64,000 nucleotides of DNA from Lepisosteus oculatus (Eukaryota > Chordata > Actinopteri > Semionotiformes > Lepisosteidae): contig NW_027168352.1 in NCBI RefSeq assembly GCF_040954835.1, forward strand, positions 496,001 through 560,000, written 5' to 3'. Below are positions 33,885-45,446 of the stretch, in pieces; position 1 is the first letter of the stretch, and each line of letters opens with the position of its first letter. The notes under the pieces were generated by a model. It worked only from the letters and a program-made list of their open reading frames with translations, made no database searches and was not told the origin of the DNA. A program made the position numbers and the translations under genes.

Positions 33885-34097
33885 TCAGTGCCTGGGCCTT
33901 CAAAAAAGACGCTTTTTTGGTGCTCTGTGCAAAAAGCGTCGACATCTGCTTCCAGCTGCAAAATGCCATTCGCAGACGCTGAAGAATTTAATTCCAAGGC
34001 AGCGGGTACAAGCGATTTGGCGTTTTAAAACCACCAGGAACAGTAAAGAGGCGCGCTTCTTTGCTTGCGCCGGAACACAACGACAGGAGGTGGACGA

Positions 34098-34179
34098 CGT
34101 AGTCAACAGGATTCGAACCTGCGCGGGGAGACACCAATGGATTTCTAGTCCATCGCCTTAACCACTCGGCCACGACTAC
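34098..34179 (-). tRNA. tRNA-Ser(AGA)
   Basis: An 82-nt class II serine tRNA. The anticodon loop is ctagaaa (AGA, with A34 expected to become inosine), the anticodon stem is perfect, the variable arm is intact and the B box is ggttcgaatcc. The 3' acceptor reads tgactac, giving one G-T wobble. No T4 run lies within about 50 nt of the 3' end. Probably functional, and the likely parent type of the ATA variant at 23243. Confidence 0.92.
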
Positions 34180-35578
34180 AGCAAGCCCTGTTGCCGCTGC
34201 GTTCTTGCTACAATCTTACCTGGATCGCGAGGCGCCGGCGGAAGCCTATTTCAAAGTCGTTCTCCGTTTCAAAAAAACATTTACAAAATACAAGCCTTGC
34301 AGACAGACACGCCTCAGAGGACTTAAGGGTGGCTTCATGTCGGAATGATAAAGTCTCCCCGGACATGAAAATGCCACTTTGTTACACACAAAAAAAGAAT
34401 CAACAACAGAGAAATGCCCACAAGCATTTCAAAAGCCGCACCACGCCGCACTTGAAATAGCTCTTACGTTAGTGGTAGACGCAACAATCGCCTTTTTATT
34501 TACGCTCTTACCAACGCGATGGAAAGCAAAACAAAGCAAAGCAGAGCAATACAAAACGAACAAACGAAAACCCTCACGTCCCGCACTTGCATATAACGCC
34601 GTTACGTGCCCAAGCGGTATAGTACGTCATCCTAGCACCGCACCCCGGGGCGTACGGTATATGGGAACGAGCACACGCCACGAATCGTCTCGAATCACTT
34701 CCTACAGCTGTAAGGCGCCTTGAAGCGTGCACCCCCAACATTCTTCTTTGCGCATCTGTGAAAGGTAAACTCTTGAGCAAACTCTGAACCAGCTCTAAGG
34801 AAACTAATCCGATTAGACGTTACTTTGACTCATCTTTTTACGCTCAGTGCTGGATTTCTCAAACTCCAGCTAGGGTTAGGGTTAGCATTCCCATGCTACT
34901 TAGACACTTTGTTTACGCTCAGTGCTGGATTTTGGGAACTTCAGGACGAGTGGGAATTTTCTCCTATCTGTCCATTCTGTTTTGTTTTGGAGACTCTTGG
35001 CTGACTATGTTGTTCAGTGCAGCCAGCGTGAAGGAAACATTTTCCAAAACTGTGTCAGCTCAAAAGTTGTAAGAAAACCTCTCCAGCTGCTTTAACTCTC
35101 TTCATTTTTGTCATTTAATGTGACACTCGATGTATAACTGGAGCCTCACATATGCAAATGTGAGGCTCCAGTTCGACACCCAGTTCGACACCACTTTACA
35201 GTATATGACAAAAGCATGGTAGACTGTGCCGGACCAGCAGATAACTTCCGCTTATTTTGACCATATTAAACATTGGAAATCTTCCCACTTGCATTTGTGA
35301 CACTTGATTTTGGCTCCACCTAAGACACTCTTAAATCTTCAAACACTTTTCTCTTCTCCCACAACACACTTGTCTGTCGGCACTATGTGGCAGCGTTGCA
35401 TGACAACCCATCTCATCACGGAAAGGCACCTAACAGCTTTGGTAAGAGAGTAGAATTACCTGAAGAACTGCTTTCCATGGAAGCAGGACCAAGCGATGTA
35501 GCATTTTTATAGTACCAGGAAAGGAGAAGCAGCACTTCACCTTTGCCGCACAGGCACAAGGCGACGTGCGGCAGACGC
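34180..35578 (-). other. Inverted upstream and flank blocks
   Basis: No gene is seen. 34190-34740 is the inverted tRNA-Ser upstream block and 34740-35460 the inverted flank of 13869-14780, including ctagggttagggttag (34870-34885), a short telomere-like motif. A 34-bp perfect inverted repeat is listed separately. Confidence 0.6.
35138..35171. promoter_or_regulatory. Octamer inside a perfect 14-bp-arm inverted repeat
   Basis: ctggagcctcacat and atgtgaggctccag are exact reverse complements separated by 6 nt. The octamer atgcaaat spans 35152-35159. The sister copies at about 14160 and 22000 have imperfect or shorter arms. No snRNA follows at the expected distance, so its use is unclear. Confidence 0.6.
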
Positions 35579-35660
35579 CGTAGTCGGCAGGATTCGAACC
35601 TGAGCGGGGAGTCTCCAATGGATTTCAAGTCTATCACCTTAACTACTCGGCCACGACTAC
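35579..35660 (-). tRNA. tRNA-Ser(TGA)
   Basis: An 82-nt serine tRNA with loop cttgaaa (TGA), full variable arm, intact acceptor (gtagtcg/cgactac) and B box. The anticodon stem has one mismatch (ataga opposite tccat), and the D-arm has one change (gagtagttaaggt). No near T-run. It is preceded by the standard upstream block. Possibly functional. Confidence 0.85.
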
Positions 35661-37072
35661 AGCGAGCTCGCCGCCGCCGCATTCCTCCTATAATCTAACA
35701 CAGAGTGCGAGGTGGCTGCGGAAACTTTTTTAAAGTCGCTCTCCATTAAAAAATAATACCTTTCACAAGATACATGCCGGCAGACAGACACGCCTCAGAG
35801 GGTTTAAGGCTGGCTTCACGTTCAAATGATAAAGTCTCCCCGTCCGGATGTCAAAATGCAACTTTGGCAGACAGAAACAACATCAACAAACCACAAATGT
35901 GGACAAGGATTTTACAAGCTGCACCACACTGCACTTTCAAAAGCATTTACATTCGTGTTAGACGCAGGAATTGCCTTTGATTTGCGCGCTTACGAACGCC
36001 ATGGAAAACGAAACAAAACTAAAGCCCTCAGCTCCTGCACTTGATTATAATGCCGTTACGTGTCGAAGCAGGAATTTACGTCATCCTACCACTGCAACAC
36101 GGGGAATAGAGGGAAATGAGCACAAGCTACGAATTGTCTCTAATCAGTCCCTACAGTTGTAAGACGCCTGGAGGGTGCACCCCCATCATTAATCTTTGCG
36201 CATCTGTGCAAGGTAAACTCTGGAGCAGTCTGTGAAACGGCTCAAAGGAAACACGTGATTGATTCCATGTGCATCTGGGATTCATTTCTTATTTACATTT
36301 AATTCAAGGGAAAGGCTTGGGTCAGTTTCAGACGGCCTCCAACAGCGAGATTCAAGCGCCCCACCTTCAGCCCAATCTGCGCCGCAAGAACGCCAACGGC
36401 TCCTCTGGTCTCCGGGGTGCGGTTGTGACCCCGTAACCTAAGTGTTGGTGGCAGACAAATGGAGACTAACAGGTGATGTCCTAGGACATGACTACATTGT
36501 GACACTCGGTGGGGATGGTGACCATTGCTTGGAAAAGAGTGCGAGGCCCCTTTAGAAAAACATTTTGTTAACAGGCATTCTGCCTCAGCCTAAACATCTA
36601 TAGCTTGCAAAGCGCATGCTATTAGACAGGCACCTCTGCAAGACCTTAAGAGTCTCTTAAACTAGTGATAGTAAGGTGTTCCCAATGGGCAATGTTTGGC
36701 TTTCAAATCATCTCTCTGTGGAAGCGCCGAGATGCAGCTGTTTAAGGCTTAGAAGCAGCTGAGTGTTTCACTACCTAGCAGATTACTGTCAGTCAGGGAG
36801 CTCAGAGGTGAAAAGCCTGTCTGAGAGACAATTCGCCGTCGATCAGTTCAATATGTTCCGTACCAGCTCGGCGCACCTGAGATCATCTTGGTAGCCGTGT
36901 AGCTCAGATGAGTGAGAGCGTGTGTGTGTGTACCACCGTGATTGGATGCCGGTCCTTCTCAGGTCACAGTAAACCTTCTGCTGCCTAACTTTCCTAATTT
37001 TGGGGATCCCTTTGAAAAAGCAAAGGAAAAAAAAACTGGCTCTTCATCAGCATGATCGACCCAACCCAGTGT
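35661..37072. other. tRNA-Ser upstream block and further duplicated flank
   Basis: 35661-36180 is the inverted tRNA-Ser upstream block. 36590-36960 is present inverted at about 46380-46790, with only small changes. Near 36900, gtagctcagatgagtgagag looks like a tRNA A box, but no anticodon arm or B box follows. No gene is called. Confidence 0.55.
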
Positions 37073-37145
37073 TCCCCAGTGGCCTAATGGATAAGGCACT
37101 GGTCTCCTAAGCCAGGGATTTTGGGTTCCAGTCCCATCTGGGGTG
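37073..37145 (+). tRNA. tRNA-Arg(CCT), B box altered
   Basis: A 73-nt arginine tRNA with cagtggcctaatggataagg, anticodon loop ctcctaa (CCT) and 3' ctggggtg. The first base is T where G is usual, and the T-loop reads ggttccagtcc in place of ggttcgagtcc, which damages the B box and the conserved T-loop. Probably a pseudogene or weak copy. Confidence 0.8.
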
Positions 37146-37334
37146 CTCCTGTCCCATTTTGAGCGTACAAATGTCCTTGTGATTTGCAAAGCTGCAACCC
37201 CACCTTACTCAGTGAGCGTCTCTGTTTTTCTCTCACACAGTTGGGAGAAAAACTTTTGTAAACAGCCCTTCAGAATGATGTGGATTTCTGCATGAATGGC
37301 TCCTAACATGTGATCTTATCTTTATCTAAGTCAT

Positions 37335-39240
37335 AATAATTAATAAAGAGAGTCTGATTTAACAAACAACACACGCCCAACATTTGACATTGCTGTTTCT
37401 TTATTGACCAAATGGTTTAAACAATCAAGGTCATTGATGGAAAAAGTACGTGAACCCTTATATTAAGGAGCTAGTGGAACCTCCTTTATGACAACAACCT
37501 CAACCCCCACTTTCTGTAGCGGCTGGTCAGACCTGAGCAGCGGTTAGGAGGTATTTTGGCCTATTCCTCTATGCAAAACTATTTCAGTTCATGTATATTT
37601 TTGGGATGTCTTGCGCTGAACGGCCTGCTTCAGATCACGCCACAGCACTTCAATGGGATTGGGGTCAGGACTCTTACTTGGCCATCCCAAAATACGGAAT
37701 TTCTTCTGTTTCAGCCACTCTGTTGTTGATGTACTCCTTTGTTTTTGTCATGCTGCATGACCCAGCGTCTTTCGAGTTTTAGATCACAGGCAGACACCCT
37801 GACATTCTGCTGTAGAATTTCCTGATACATCTTGGAATTCATCGGTCCCTCGATGATTGCAAGCCGTACAGCCTCCGCCATGCTTCCCAGGTGGGATGAG
37901 GTTTTGGAGTTGGTATGCAGTGTTTTGTTATCTCCAAACATAACGCTGTGCACGTTTACCAACAAGTTCAACTTTTGTCACGTCTGTCCACAGAACATTG
38001 TTCCAGGAGTTGCTGTGGAACATCCATGTGGTCTTTAGCAAACCTGAGAGGGGCAGTGGTGGTTTTTTTTGGGGGGAGAGCAGTGGTTTCCTCCGTGGTG
38101 ACCTCGCATGATCACCACTCCTGTTCAGATTTCTTCTTATGGTGGACTCATGAACACAGACGTAAGACAAAGTCAACCACCTGTTCGCTAGATCCCATCC
38201 CCACTCAGCTAGTCAAAGATTCCCTCGAAGGACTGGCAGGACCTATAATTAGTATGATGAATGCATCGCTTGAGTCAGGCGTTGTACCTGATCAATTTAA
38301 GGTAGCGGTTGTTAGACCGCTCCTTAAGAAGTCAACTTTGGATCCACAAGTTCTTAACAACTACAGGCCTGTCTCAAAGGTCCCATTTCAATCTAAAAGA
38401 CTTGGGAGAATAGTTGTTGCCCAATGTCAATCGTATCTGGATTCAAATAATATACTTGAGAAATTTCAGTCTGGTTTCTGAAACTGCATTAACAAGAGTC
38501 GTAAATGATATTCTCTTAGCTACTGATGCGGGGAATGAAACAGTGCTTGTGCTTCTAGATCTTAGAGCTGCCTTTGACACGGTTGACCTCTCTGTTTTGT
38601 TACACAGGCTTGAGTTTGAGGTTGGCTTATCTGGAACTGTCCTTCAGTGGTTTACTTCACATTTTACTAATCGTTTTCATTATGTTCAAATATCTAATAA
38701 TTGTACTGCTTCATCAACGTCACCAGTTCAATTTGGGGTACCAGACGGATCAGTGCCGGGACCAATATTGCTCTCTCTCTCTACATGCTGCTGCTAGGTA
38801 GGATAATATGAAAAAATAATATGAACTTTCATTCATATGCTGATGACACTCAAATAAACATTTTGTTTACACCAAACGACAACTCTTCTATTATCAGTTT
38901 AGTTAAATGCATTAAGGAAGGAAATACTTGGATGTGTGAAAACTTTTTGTTACTCAACTCTGAGAAAAATGAGGATCTGTTGATCGGAGGCAACAATACT
39001 GATAGGACTACTATAACTTCAGCACTTAACTCAGAGGATTTAAACATTTGCCTCAAAGAGACAGCACGTTACCTAGGCGGTATATTAGACACAAGGCTCT
39101 TAACAACTTGCATTGTTAAGTGCCTTGGGACAACCTTGTTGTGAAAGGCGCTATATAGAAATACATTGATTTGAATTGAATTGACAATGTAAAATGTTGT
39201 GTGTGTTGTTTGTTAAACAAGACTGTCTTTATTTATCCAA
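37335..39240 (-). mobile_element. Tc1/mariner-type DNA transposon, broken and interrupted
   Basis: The terminal regions are inverted copies: left tttaacaaacaacacacg at about 37349, right gtgtgttgtttgttaaac at about 39200. Minus-strand transposase remnants are recognisable, with ccatcccaaaatacggaatt, aatgggattggggtcaggac and gtccacagaacattgttcca, which are typical of fish Tc1/mariner elements. Frames are interrupted and the right half is displaced by an L2 insertion. Inactive. Confidence 0.75.
38163..39182 (+). mobile_element. L2-type LINE fragment nested in the Tc1/mariner
   Basis: Reverse-transcriptase fragments in shifting frames carry recognisable motifs: a LDPIPTQLVK stretch, RPLLKKSTLDPQVLNNYRPV, LDLRAAFDTVD (catalytic region) and SYADDTQINI. 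The 3' end reads gcgctatatagaaatacatt followed by a gaattgaattg repeat, the usual L2 tail. Several frameshifts and stops are present, so it is inactive. It is 5' truncated. Confidence 0.8.
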
Positions 39241-39460
39241 AAATAAAAGGAATTTGCTAGGAATGCAAACGTTAGGTTGCGCTTCTTCATGCTGCATCGT
39301 CGGCATGAGTGGAGCTTTTTAAACGTCTGTACTTACTGTGCCCCATAAGAAATCGTTTGTCCCCGTTCAAAAGAGATTGTGCGATGTCCTGCAGTGTTCG
39401 CAAAGCAAACCTTTGACAGTTTGAAAAGAGGAATTTATTCTGCTTCCTCGTTTGTTCGTT
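39241..39460 (+). other. Fragment of U4 3' flank
   Basis: Sequence from about 39270 to 39450 matches the U4 downstream flank (compare 30180-30355), then joins a Ser-module tgctttgctttg stretch. A relic of recombination with the RNA-gene modules. Confidence 0.6.
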
Positions 39461-42289
39461 TTGTTTTGCTCTGCTTTGCTTTGTTTCGTGGTCAAGAGGC
39501 GTAAGGTAAGTCGTAGTCCAGGGAGAACACTGGTGGCAAACAGTCCGAGGTGAGAGGCGAGGTCCAAAGTCGAAAAGGCAGAAGGGGAGTCCAATATCCA
39601 GAATAAACGAGGTAATGGAAAAAACGCCAGGTAGAGCTCTCAAGGAGTAGACTCAATACCAGCGGGAAGCAGGTAAAGATGGTAAAAATAGCACTGCGTA
39701 CCGCACGGTGGAGTGTGTGCAGGTGGGTTAACTCGTGCAGCGGCGTTTGTTAATAATCACCCACTGCTGGTGCTGATTAGATCGCTTAAGAGTTGGTCTT
39801 AACTGCCTGGCGGTCATGACAAGCTCCTCTTTAAGCTGTGGTTTAGTTTTGCATTCATGTGTTTCTAGAGCAGTTATTTATGGGGGTGGGTGGGTCTTTC
39901 ACAGAGGCTCAGGACAAATCCCCTGCATGAAAGTCTACTGTGTGCGTTCAAACAGGTCAAGAGCCAGGCAGGAGGACAATGGACAGAAGAAGCAACGAAC
40001 TAAAAATAAAAGAACGAATATGAAAAAGCCACCATCTTTTTCTTTTTGACATTTTCCGACTTTCATGCAAGCCAGGACAAAGTTGCTCGTAGCGACTTGT
40101 GGATTCAAATACTCTATCGAGTGCTTTGATGAGTTTTTGCAATTTGATTGTCGTCCTGTCAGCCTGTTTCTGTTTTTTTTTTCAATCTAGTGATGGAAAG
40201 TAAGTGATGGAAGTGATGAAGTGATGAAGTAAGTGATGGAAAGTAAGAGGGAAATGATGGAGCAATCAATAACCGCTCCGGAAAAATGGCAGAAAGAAAT
40301 GGCCCGTCACTAAGGACATTTGTGAAGCAGAGGAGTGACATCACCACAAAGGCGACTTATTCTGCTGATCGTTTTGGTGAATAATGATTGAGGCGCGTTA
40401 AGAGAAAGGTAGCTGCGTCAGCATGCTTAGGCTGCAAAGGATAACACTGAGAGCTACGACAAAAGACCTTACAGTACGCTGGGCAAACGTCCCGAGATCA
40501 AATTCTTCCGCGACAGGGGTACCTTTAAAGCGGAGACGACGGCACCGAAAATTTTTGGCGCGCCCTCTCTTTAAAGCCCTTGCCAAATACGAAGACAGTA
40601 CGTACAGTTATAATTCAAACAAAACTAAAAACTACACATCCCAGTTACCATGGTGGTGCTTGTGATCATTGCGTTTAACCAACGAAACAGGGCGAAAAAT
40701 CAGTCACATGACTTTGGGGCAGAGTTTCGAAAGCTTAACCTATCAGCAACAAAGCGAAATTTACACGATAGGCTACCTCAAACTGTCAGTTACATGACTG
40801 TGTATGTCGCTTAAGCCACTCCTATTTGGCATTTTAGTTATGGAGGCGAGAAGACGCCCCCCCCCCCCCGTCTCTGGGTGTCTGATTTGCCGCCATGTTT
40901 AACCGTCCGTGTCCGAATGGCAGTAGCTACGCGTACGAAATAAAGTTCATCCCAACTACAAAACAGATATATTTTTGTGGTAAGAGGGCGCAAAACATCA
41001 GTATTTACTGCTATTAATTACTGTACGATTTATAGTTGAAATCTGACCCTAGATATAAAGTTAGATATAAAGTTAAAATCTCGACAAAGCAATGTAGGAA
41101 ACACAGAGAAAAGAAATCCTTTCTGACATCTAAAATCAGTTTCGATCAAGGTCTCTAAAACGAACAAGAAAAAGAGGATTTTCGGAGGGCAATTACGCTG
41201 TGTTTATATAGGATAAGTGATCTATGAGCAATCTAATTTCTTGTTCGTTTAAAACAGTGAAATGTCAGCTGCACAAGATCGCACCAGAAACAGCACTCTC
41301 TCTGCCTGTCATAGACGTTCAGGAAAGGCTGAATGAAGTCATGTCAAGAACAATAATTCGGTGATCAATAATAACAGTTGTAGCACAAGAAACAAAAGAT
41401 AATGAAAACTTCTTTAGGCTAAAACTCAAGTTCATTCTACAAATTAAGGCAAATGAAAATTCAGGATGTTAAAGTGCTAGAGGTGTAAAAAATACAAAAA
41501 TGCACATGAGTAAAAAGTTTTAGAAATGGAGCAGGTGTTGCTTTGAAATAAGCAAACAGAAAAAAAGCCATGACTAAAGTGCAGAAGAGGGATGCAGGAA
41601 CACTTGCTTAGATATACAACAAAAATCACAAAAAGGTGTATGTTACAAAAGAACATACAAACATGTTCATCATGTACATCAATTTCCCTTCACGATCAAT
41701 AAAGTCTTTTCTATAAACATGAAACAGAGTGAGGAATCAGAAAATTAGCATGCATAAAAACAGCAATTCTGTCAATAAGCCCTAAATGAATTAATAGCAA
41801 CCATGGTTTCATGGAGGGCTTCTCAGATAGTTGGGCATTCAGGTAGATTCAGGTAGATTGCCAGGTGAAAGGATTTGTAAACATACTTTGTTAAAGCAAG
41901 TCAGTTTTTTCTGCAACACATAAAAGACATTTTTCCAAGAAAGTTTAGCCTTTGTCACTAATGAAACCACTAAATAAAGACATAAATATAGAAATCTTAA
42001 GATTTTGTTATTCAATGTTGGTAGCAGGATGAACTGTGCTAAGTGTATATTTTGTCGCAGCGTTGCTGCAAGATGTTAAAAGTGAAAAAAGGTATTTAGA
42101 AATGAGTTATTTCAAGAAGAAAATGTTCAGAATAATTGCAAATCTAGCAGGATAGAGAAAGCACAGAAAACAGGCAGTTAGATTGATCAGATTAGTATGA
42201 AAAGTTATTTAGCAAAGGGAATGAGAAGGGTGACAAACTAGTATGCTTTAGATCTTTTTATCTGGAGCAGGGAAAACTGATCATGTTTC
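39461..42289. other. No recognised gene
   Basis: I see a short gtgatg-type direct repeat near 40190-40260 and a C-homopolymer near 40859-40870. No RNA gene, coding region or repeat family is recognised; the sequence becomes AT-rich from about 41000. Confidence 0.5.
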
Positions 42290-42840
42290 TCTATAACAAT
42301 AATAAAAAACTTTATTTTATATATCACCTTTAAAAGTGGCATCTCAAAGCAATACAGTAGATATAAAAACAGATAAAAGGACCACAGATTACAAAGTAAA
42401 TACATATAAGAAAGACAAGCAGTTAGAGGTGCTACCAAAATTAGAAAATGAAGCAGATACAGACACTAAGTCTTCTGAAAAGAAAGGTTCTGAGGTTAGA
42501 TTTAAATGCACTCAGGGTACGTGACTGATATCACTGGGAACACAAATTGAGAGCTCTGGGGTGCAGCTAGAGAAGACCCTGTCACCCACAGAATGTAGAT
42601 GTTCTTGAGGACAGCTAGAAGACCAGAGTCAGACGGACAAAGGTGGGGAGTAGACAGATAATAAGCCATATACTGTAGGTACTGAATGAGGATGAGGATT
42701 TTGAAGTTGACTCGAAACCTGATAGGTAACCAATGCAAGGACTTGAAAACAGGTGTAATGCATCCCTGATAGGATTCTAGCTGTCATATTCTGAACATAT
42801 TGAAGATTGCTCAGTGTGGATTTAATTTCCCCAGTGAACA
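42290..42840 (-). repeat. Dispersed fish repeat fragment
   Basis: The stretch aataataaaaaactttatttt then atatatcacctttaaaagtg and gcatctcaaagcaatacagt matches a form common at fish interspersed repeats. The following 400 bp, with ctggggtgcagctag and gaccagagtcaga, is probably the body. The class is not determined. Confidence 0.45.
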
Positions 42841-43014
42841 GGATGTGGATTTATTAATTCTAGAAAAAAAAGCCTTTCTTGATTTCTCTAGTTCTTAGTT
42901 TCTCTTGTTCCCTTTAAAATAAACTATTATTCCACAATGCAGAGTATTACATGGACAGTATTTACACATGATATTTGTGATTTAAAGAAATGAACACAAG
43001 CAGCTTTTCGAGAT

Positions 43015-43290
43015 TTAAGTGTTGGCTGAGTTATTGCAGGATAAAAAACTAGAGATGTTGGTAAGAAGATAATTTTGGGATAGCTGAGGAATACACTGAT
43101 AACAAGAACACTTCCTAATGGGGTTAGGCATACTTTTGATGAAGATGATGAAGTTAACAGACTGTATGTTTACATAGATACTGAAATGAGGATTGTATTT
43201 TAGATTTTGTGTAGTTGCTAGCATTGAACTGTGTGTTGGATGCACATGAATTGAAGGAATGGGCAAACATCGCTGATGCGGATCCACAGA
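43015..43290 (-). repeat. Possible continuation of a dispersed repeat
   Basis: Sequence with ggataaaaaactagagatgt and gttggatgcacatgaattga resembles the style of the preceding repeat, but I cannot assign a family. No gene is visible. Confidence 0.25.
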
Positions 43291-43469
43291 GCCAGCATAT
43301 TAAGATGTTTATAATTAGAGGCAATTTGTTTAAATAACTAGGTATGGATACTGATGTGCAAGAGAGGTGGAAAGGCTGTAAAGCCAGCACTATAAAATAT
43401 TTTATTCTCAGTGAGATGCTGCCATTTCATAGTGGGTTTCTAACACTTTGTATAGTTCAATCCACACAG

Positions 43470-43800
43470 TGCCTTAACTTCCATCCATTTCTAATCTCTT
43501 TATCCAGTACAGAGGATTTGGAGCCTATCCCAGTAAGCAACTGACACAAGGCAGAATACACCCTGGACATAGCGCCAGTCTATCACAGGACAGACAGACA
43601 CAAACACACACACACCAGGGCCAGTTTTCCCATAAACCAATTAACTTACCAGTATGTTTTGGAGTGCGAGAGGGAGTCATATCACACATATGGAGAAAAA
43701 CCATGTAACCCAGAGAGAACATGCAAACCCCACACACACAGGATGGGACCTGGGACCCCAGTGCTCCAAGATAGCAATGCTAACCACTTTGCCACCATTA
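43470..43800 (+). repeat. Dispersed fish retroposon-like repeat
   Basis: The ordered landmarks are tccatccatttctaatctct, ttggagcctatcccagtaag, ctggacatagcgccagtcta, gagagaacatgcaaacccca and gctaaccactttgccaccat. They match a very common repeat of fish genomes. A cacacacacacac run lies inside. Class not assigned. Confidence 0.7.
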
Positions 43801-44427
43801 TAAATGAATGGATATCTTAGTTATCTTTCTAGTTCACAGGTTTGCATGCAAAATTTAATTTTGAAAGCCACTGAGACATCAGGTACTACTGTTGTATTTA
43901 TGAAAAAGAAACAATTAAGTGACTTAAAAGTAAAAAGAGATAGTTCATATTGCTTGATTAATTTTAAAAACTAAGTTATAAATGCAGACGCGATCGCTGC
44001 CATAAGCACTCCAGGCAGTAGAACGTTCGTTCTGTACTGCTGCGCTCCGCAGCTCCTCCCTCTCTCGGTGCCGCGCCCCTCTCTGACAGAGCGCTGTGGG
44101 CGCAACGCTATTTTCAGAGCCTCTGATTGGGAAAAAAAGACCTGCTGATCAGTTTCACACACCAGGAAGAGAAAAGAATGGGATTTTTTCTCTTCGAAAC
44201 GTGTGTTGTCTTTATGAAATTCGTGTATTTTAAACGTTTAATTAAGAAGTAAAAACCTTACAGCGTACACAAAGATTCTGAGCTGATCACGAGGAAGAAA
44301 AATCACCCATTTTTCACGCATAAAAAGTGGTTTTTAACTCTCGAAACCTGTTTTTATATGTTTTAAAGTCGTGCAATGTCTAAGTTAAGCAGGAACACAT
44401 CATTATATCTCATTATTTATTTTTTTT

Positions 44428-44926
44428 TTAATTTAAAAATCGTTTTCCCAGCCTAGTACAGGCCGGGCAATTCTGAATTTCTGCATCAATTTCGCAACAC
44501 TGGGGATCTAAACAGGTTTTACCAGCTTTAACACAGGCGTGTGCGTTCTTGTGGCTATACACCGAATGGTAGTTAGTGCAAAAATATGCCGCCCCCACAA
44601 AAGCTTTAATATTTAAAACCCCATAAAAATGCTCTTCATGCAGTAGAACAAAAAGTATTTTAGAATTAGGTGGTGTGGGCCCCGTTGTAAAATATTTCCA
44701 ATCACCCTTGTCGTGGTACAAAATTTTAATGACCACCTTGCTTTCCTGCTTTCCAAAAGATCAGCACCGTGTACGAAGGAGCCACATTAAAACTACTCGA
44801 ACGTGCAAAACGTGCGAGAAGAGGGGGCGCTTGTTTCCAGCCGAAACTTCTCGTGTGTGAGACGAGCTGACCATCGCTGCAGGAGGTGGGAGGGTTACTC
44901 TGGTAGACAGGGCTGACCTTCGGCAA
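44428..44926 (-). pseudogene. Polinton-like DNA polymerase B fragment (zinc-binding region)
   Basis: A minus-strand frame (44428-44736) contains KILYHDKGDWKYF, then a HEEHFYGVLNIKAFVG stretch and a Cys/His-rich segment (YFCTNYHSVYSHKNAHAC, then further C-x2-C pairs). This layout resembles the region before the exonuclease domain of protein-primed polymerases of Polinton/Maverick-type elements. A second overlapping frame (44726-44926) suggests a frameshift. No other part of such an element is nearby. Assignment is from family knowledge and is tentative; a relic, not a gene. Confidence 0.45.
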
Positions 44927-45180
44927 TAGTATTTATACTCTCCAAGATGATATTTGCACTTTCTGGAGAGGCGATTTTCTGCACTTCAGTAGCCCGATTT
45001 CGTCGATTGCGTAGAGAGGGCTGTAGAATGTGGCGCCGACTTTCCTGCTCCGTCCATGACAGGCGTGCTGGACTCTGGAGAGAGAGCACGGTCCATCAGC
45101 GCACTCCAATAAAGGCACTGGAAGCAGCTGAATCGCATTGGCGAAGCTCAGCGCTGGGCCGCTGGGCACATCTTACCACC

Positions 45181-45242
45181 GTTTCCGTAGTGTAGTGGTT
45201 ATCACGTTCGCCTCACACGCGAAAGGTCCCCGGGTGGAAACA
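45181..45242 (+). pseudogene. tRNA-Val(CAC) lacking most of the T-arm
   Basis: The first 50 nt match valine CAC tRNA exactly (gtttccgtagtgtagtggtt, loop with CAC). The T-loop and B box are deleted (ccccgggtggaaaca replaces about 26 nt), leaving 62 nt. Without a B box it should not be transcribed. Confidence 0.85.
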
Positions 45243-45396
45243 GACTTCAGACTTCTTTTGTCGCCACGCACAAAAGGGGATTGGGGATTCGCCTAGCGCT
45301 GTGATCGAACAGACCCACTCACCTCTTAGTGTGGCGGGATCTGCACAGTGCATGTCGCAGCGCATCCTGCTTTCACTTCAATGCGCGTCCTGATGT

Positions 45397-45446
45397 ACCC
45401 CGGTCTCCCGCGTGACAGGTGGGGACAGGTCCTATACTAACGAGGA
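45397..45446 (-). pseudogene. tRNA-Asp(GTC) truncated before the T-arm
   Basis: On the minus strand tcctcgttagtatagg starts an aspartate tRNA. The anticodon arm cacctgtcacgcgggaga gives GTC, and it breaks off at ccggggt, just where the T-loop begins. The D-arm is altered. It is 154 bp from the Val fragment, in the opposite direction, and broken at the same structural place. Confidence 0.8.

Noticed and set aside
36890-36960. Possible tRNA at gtagctcagatgagtgagag
   Set aside because: Only an A-box-like stretch; no anticodon arm and no B box follow.
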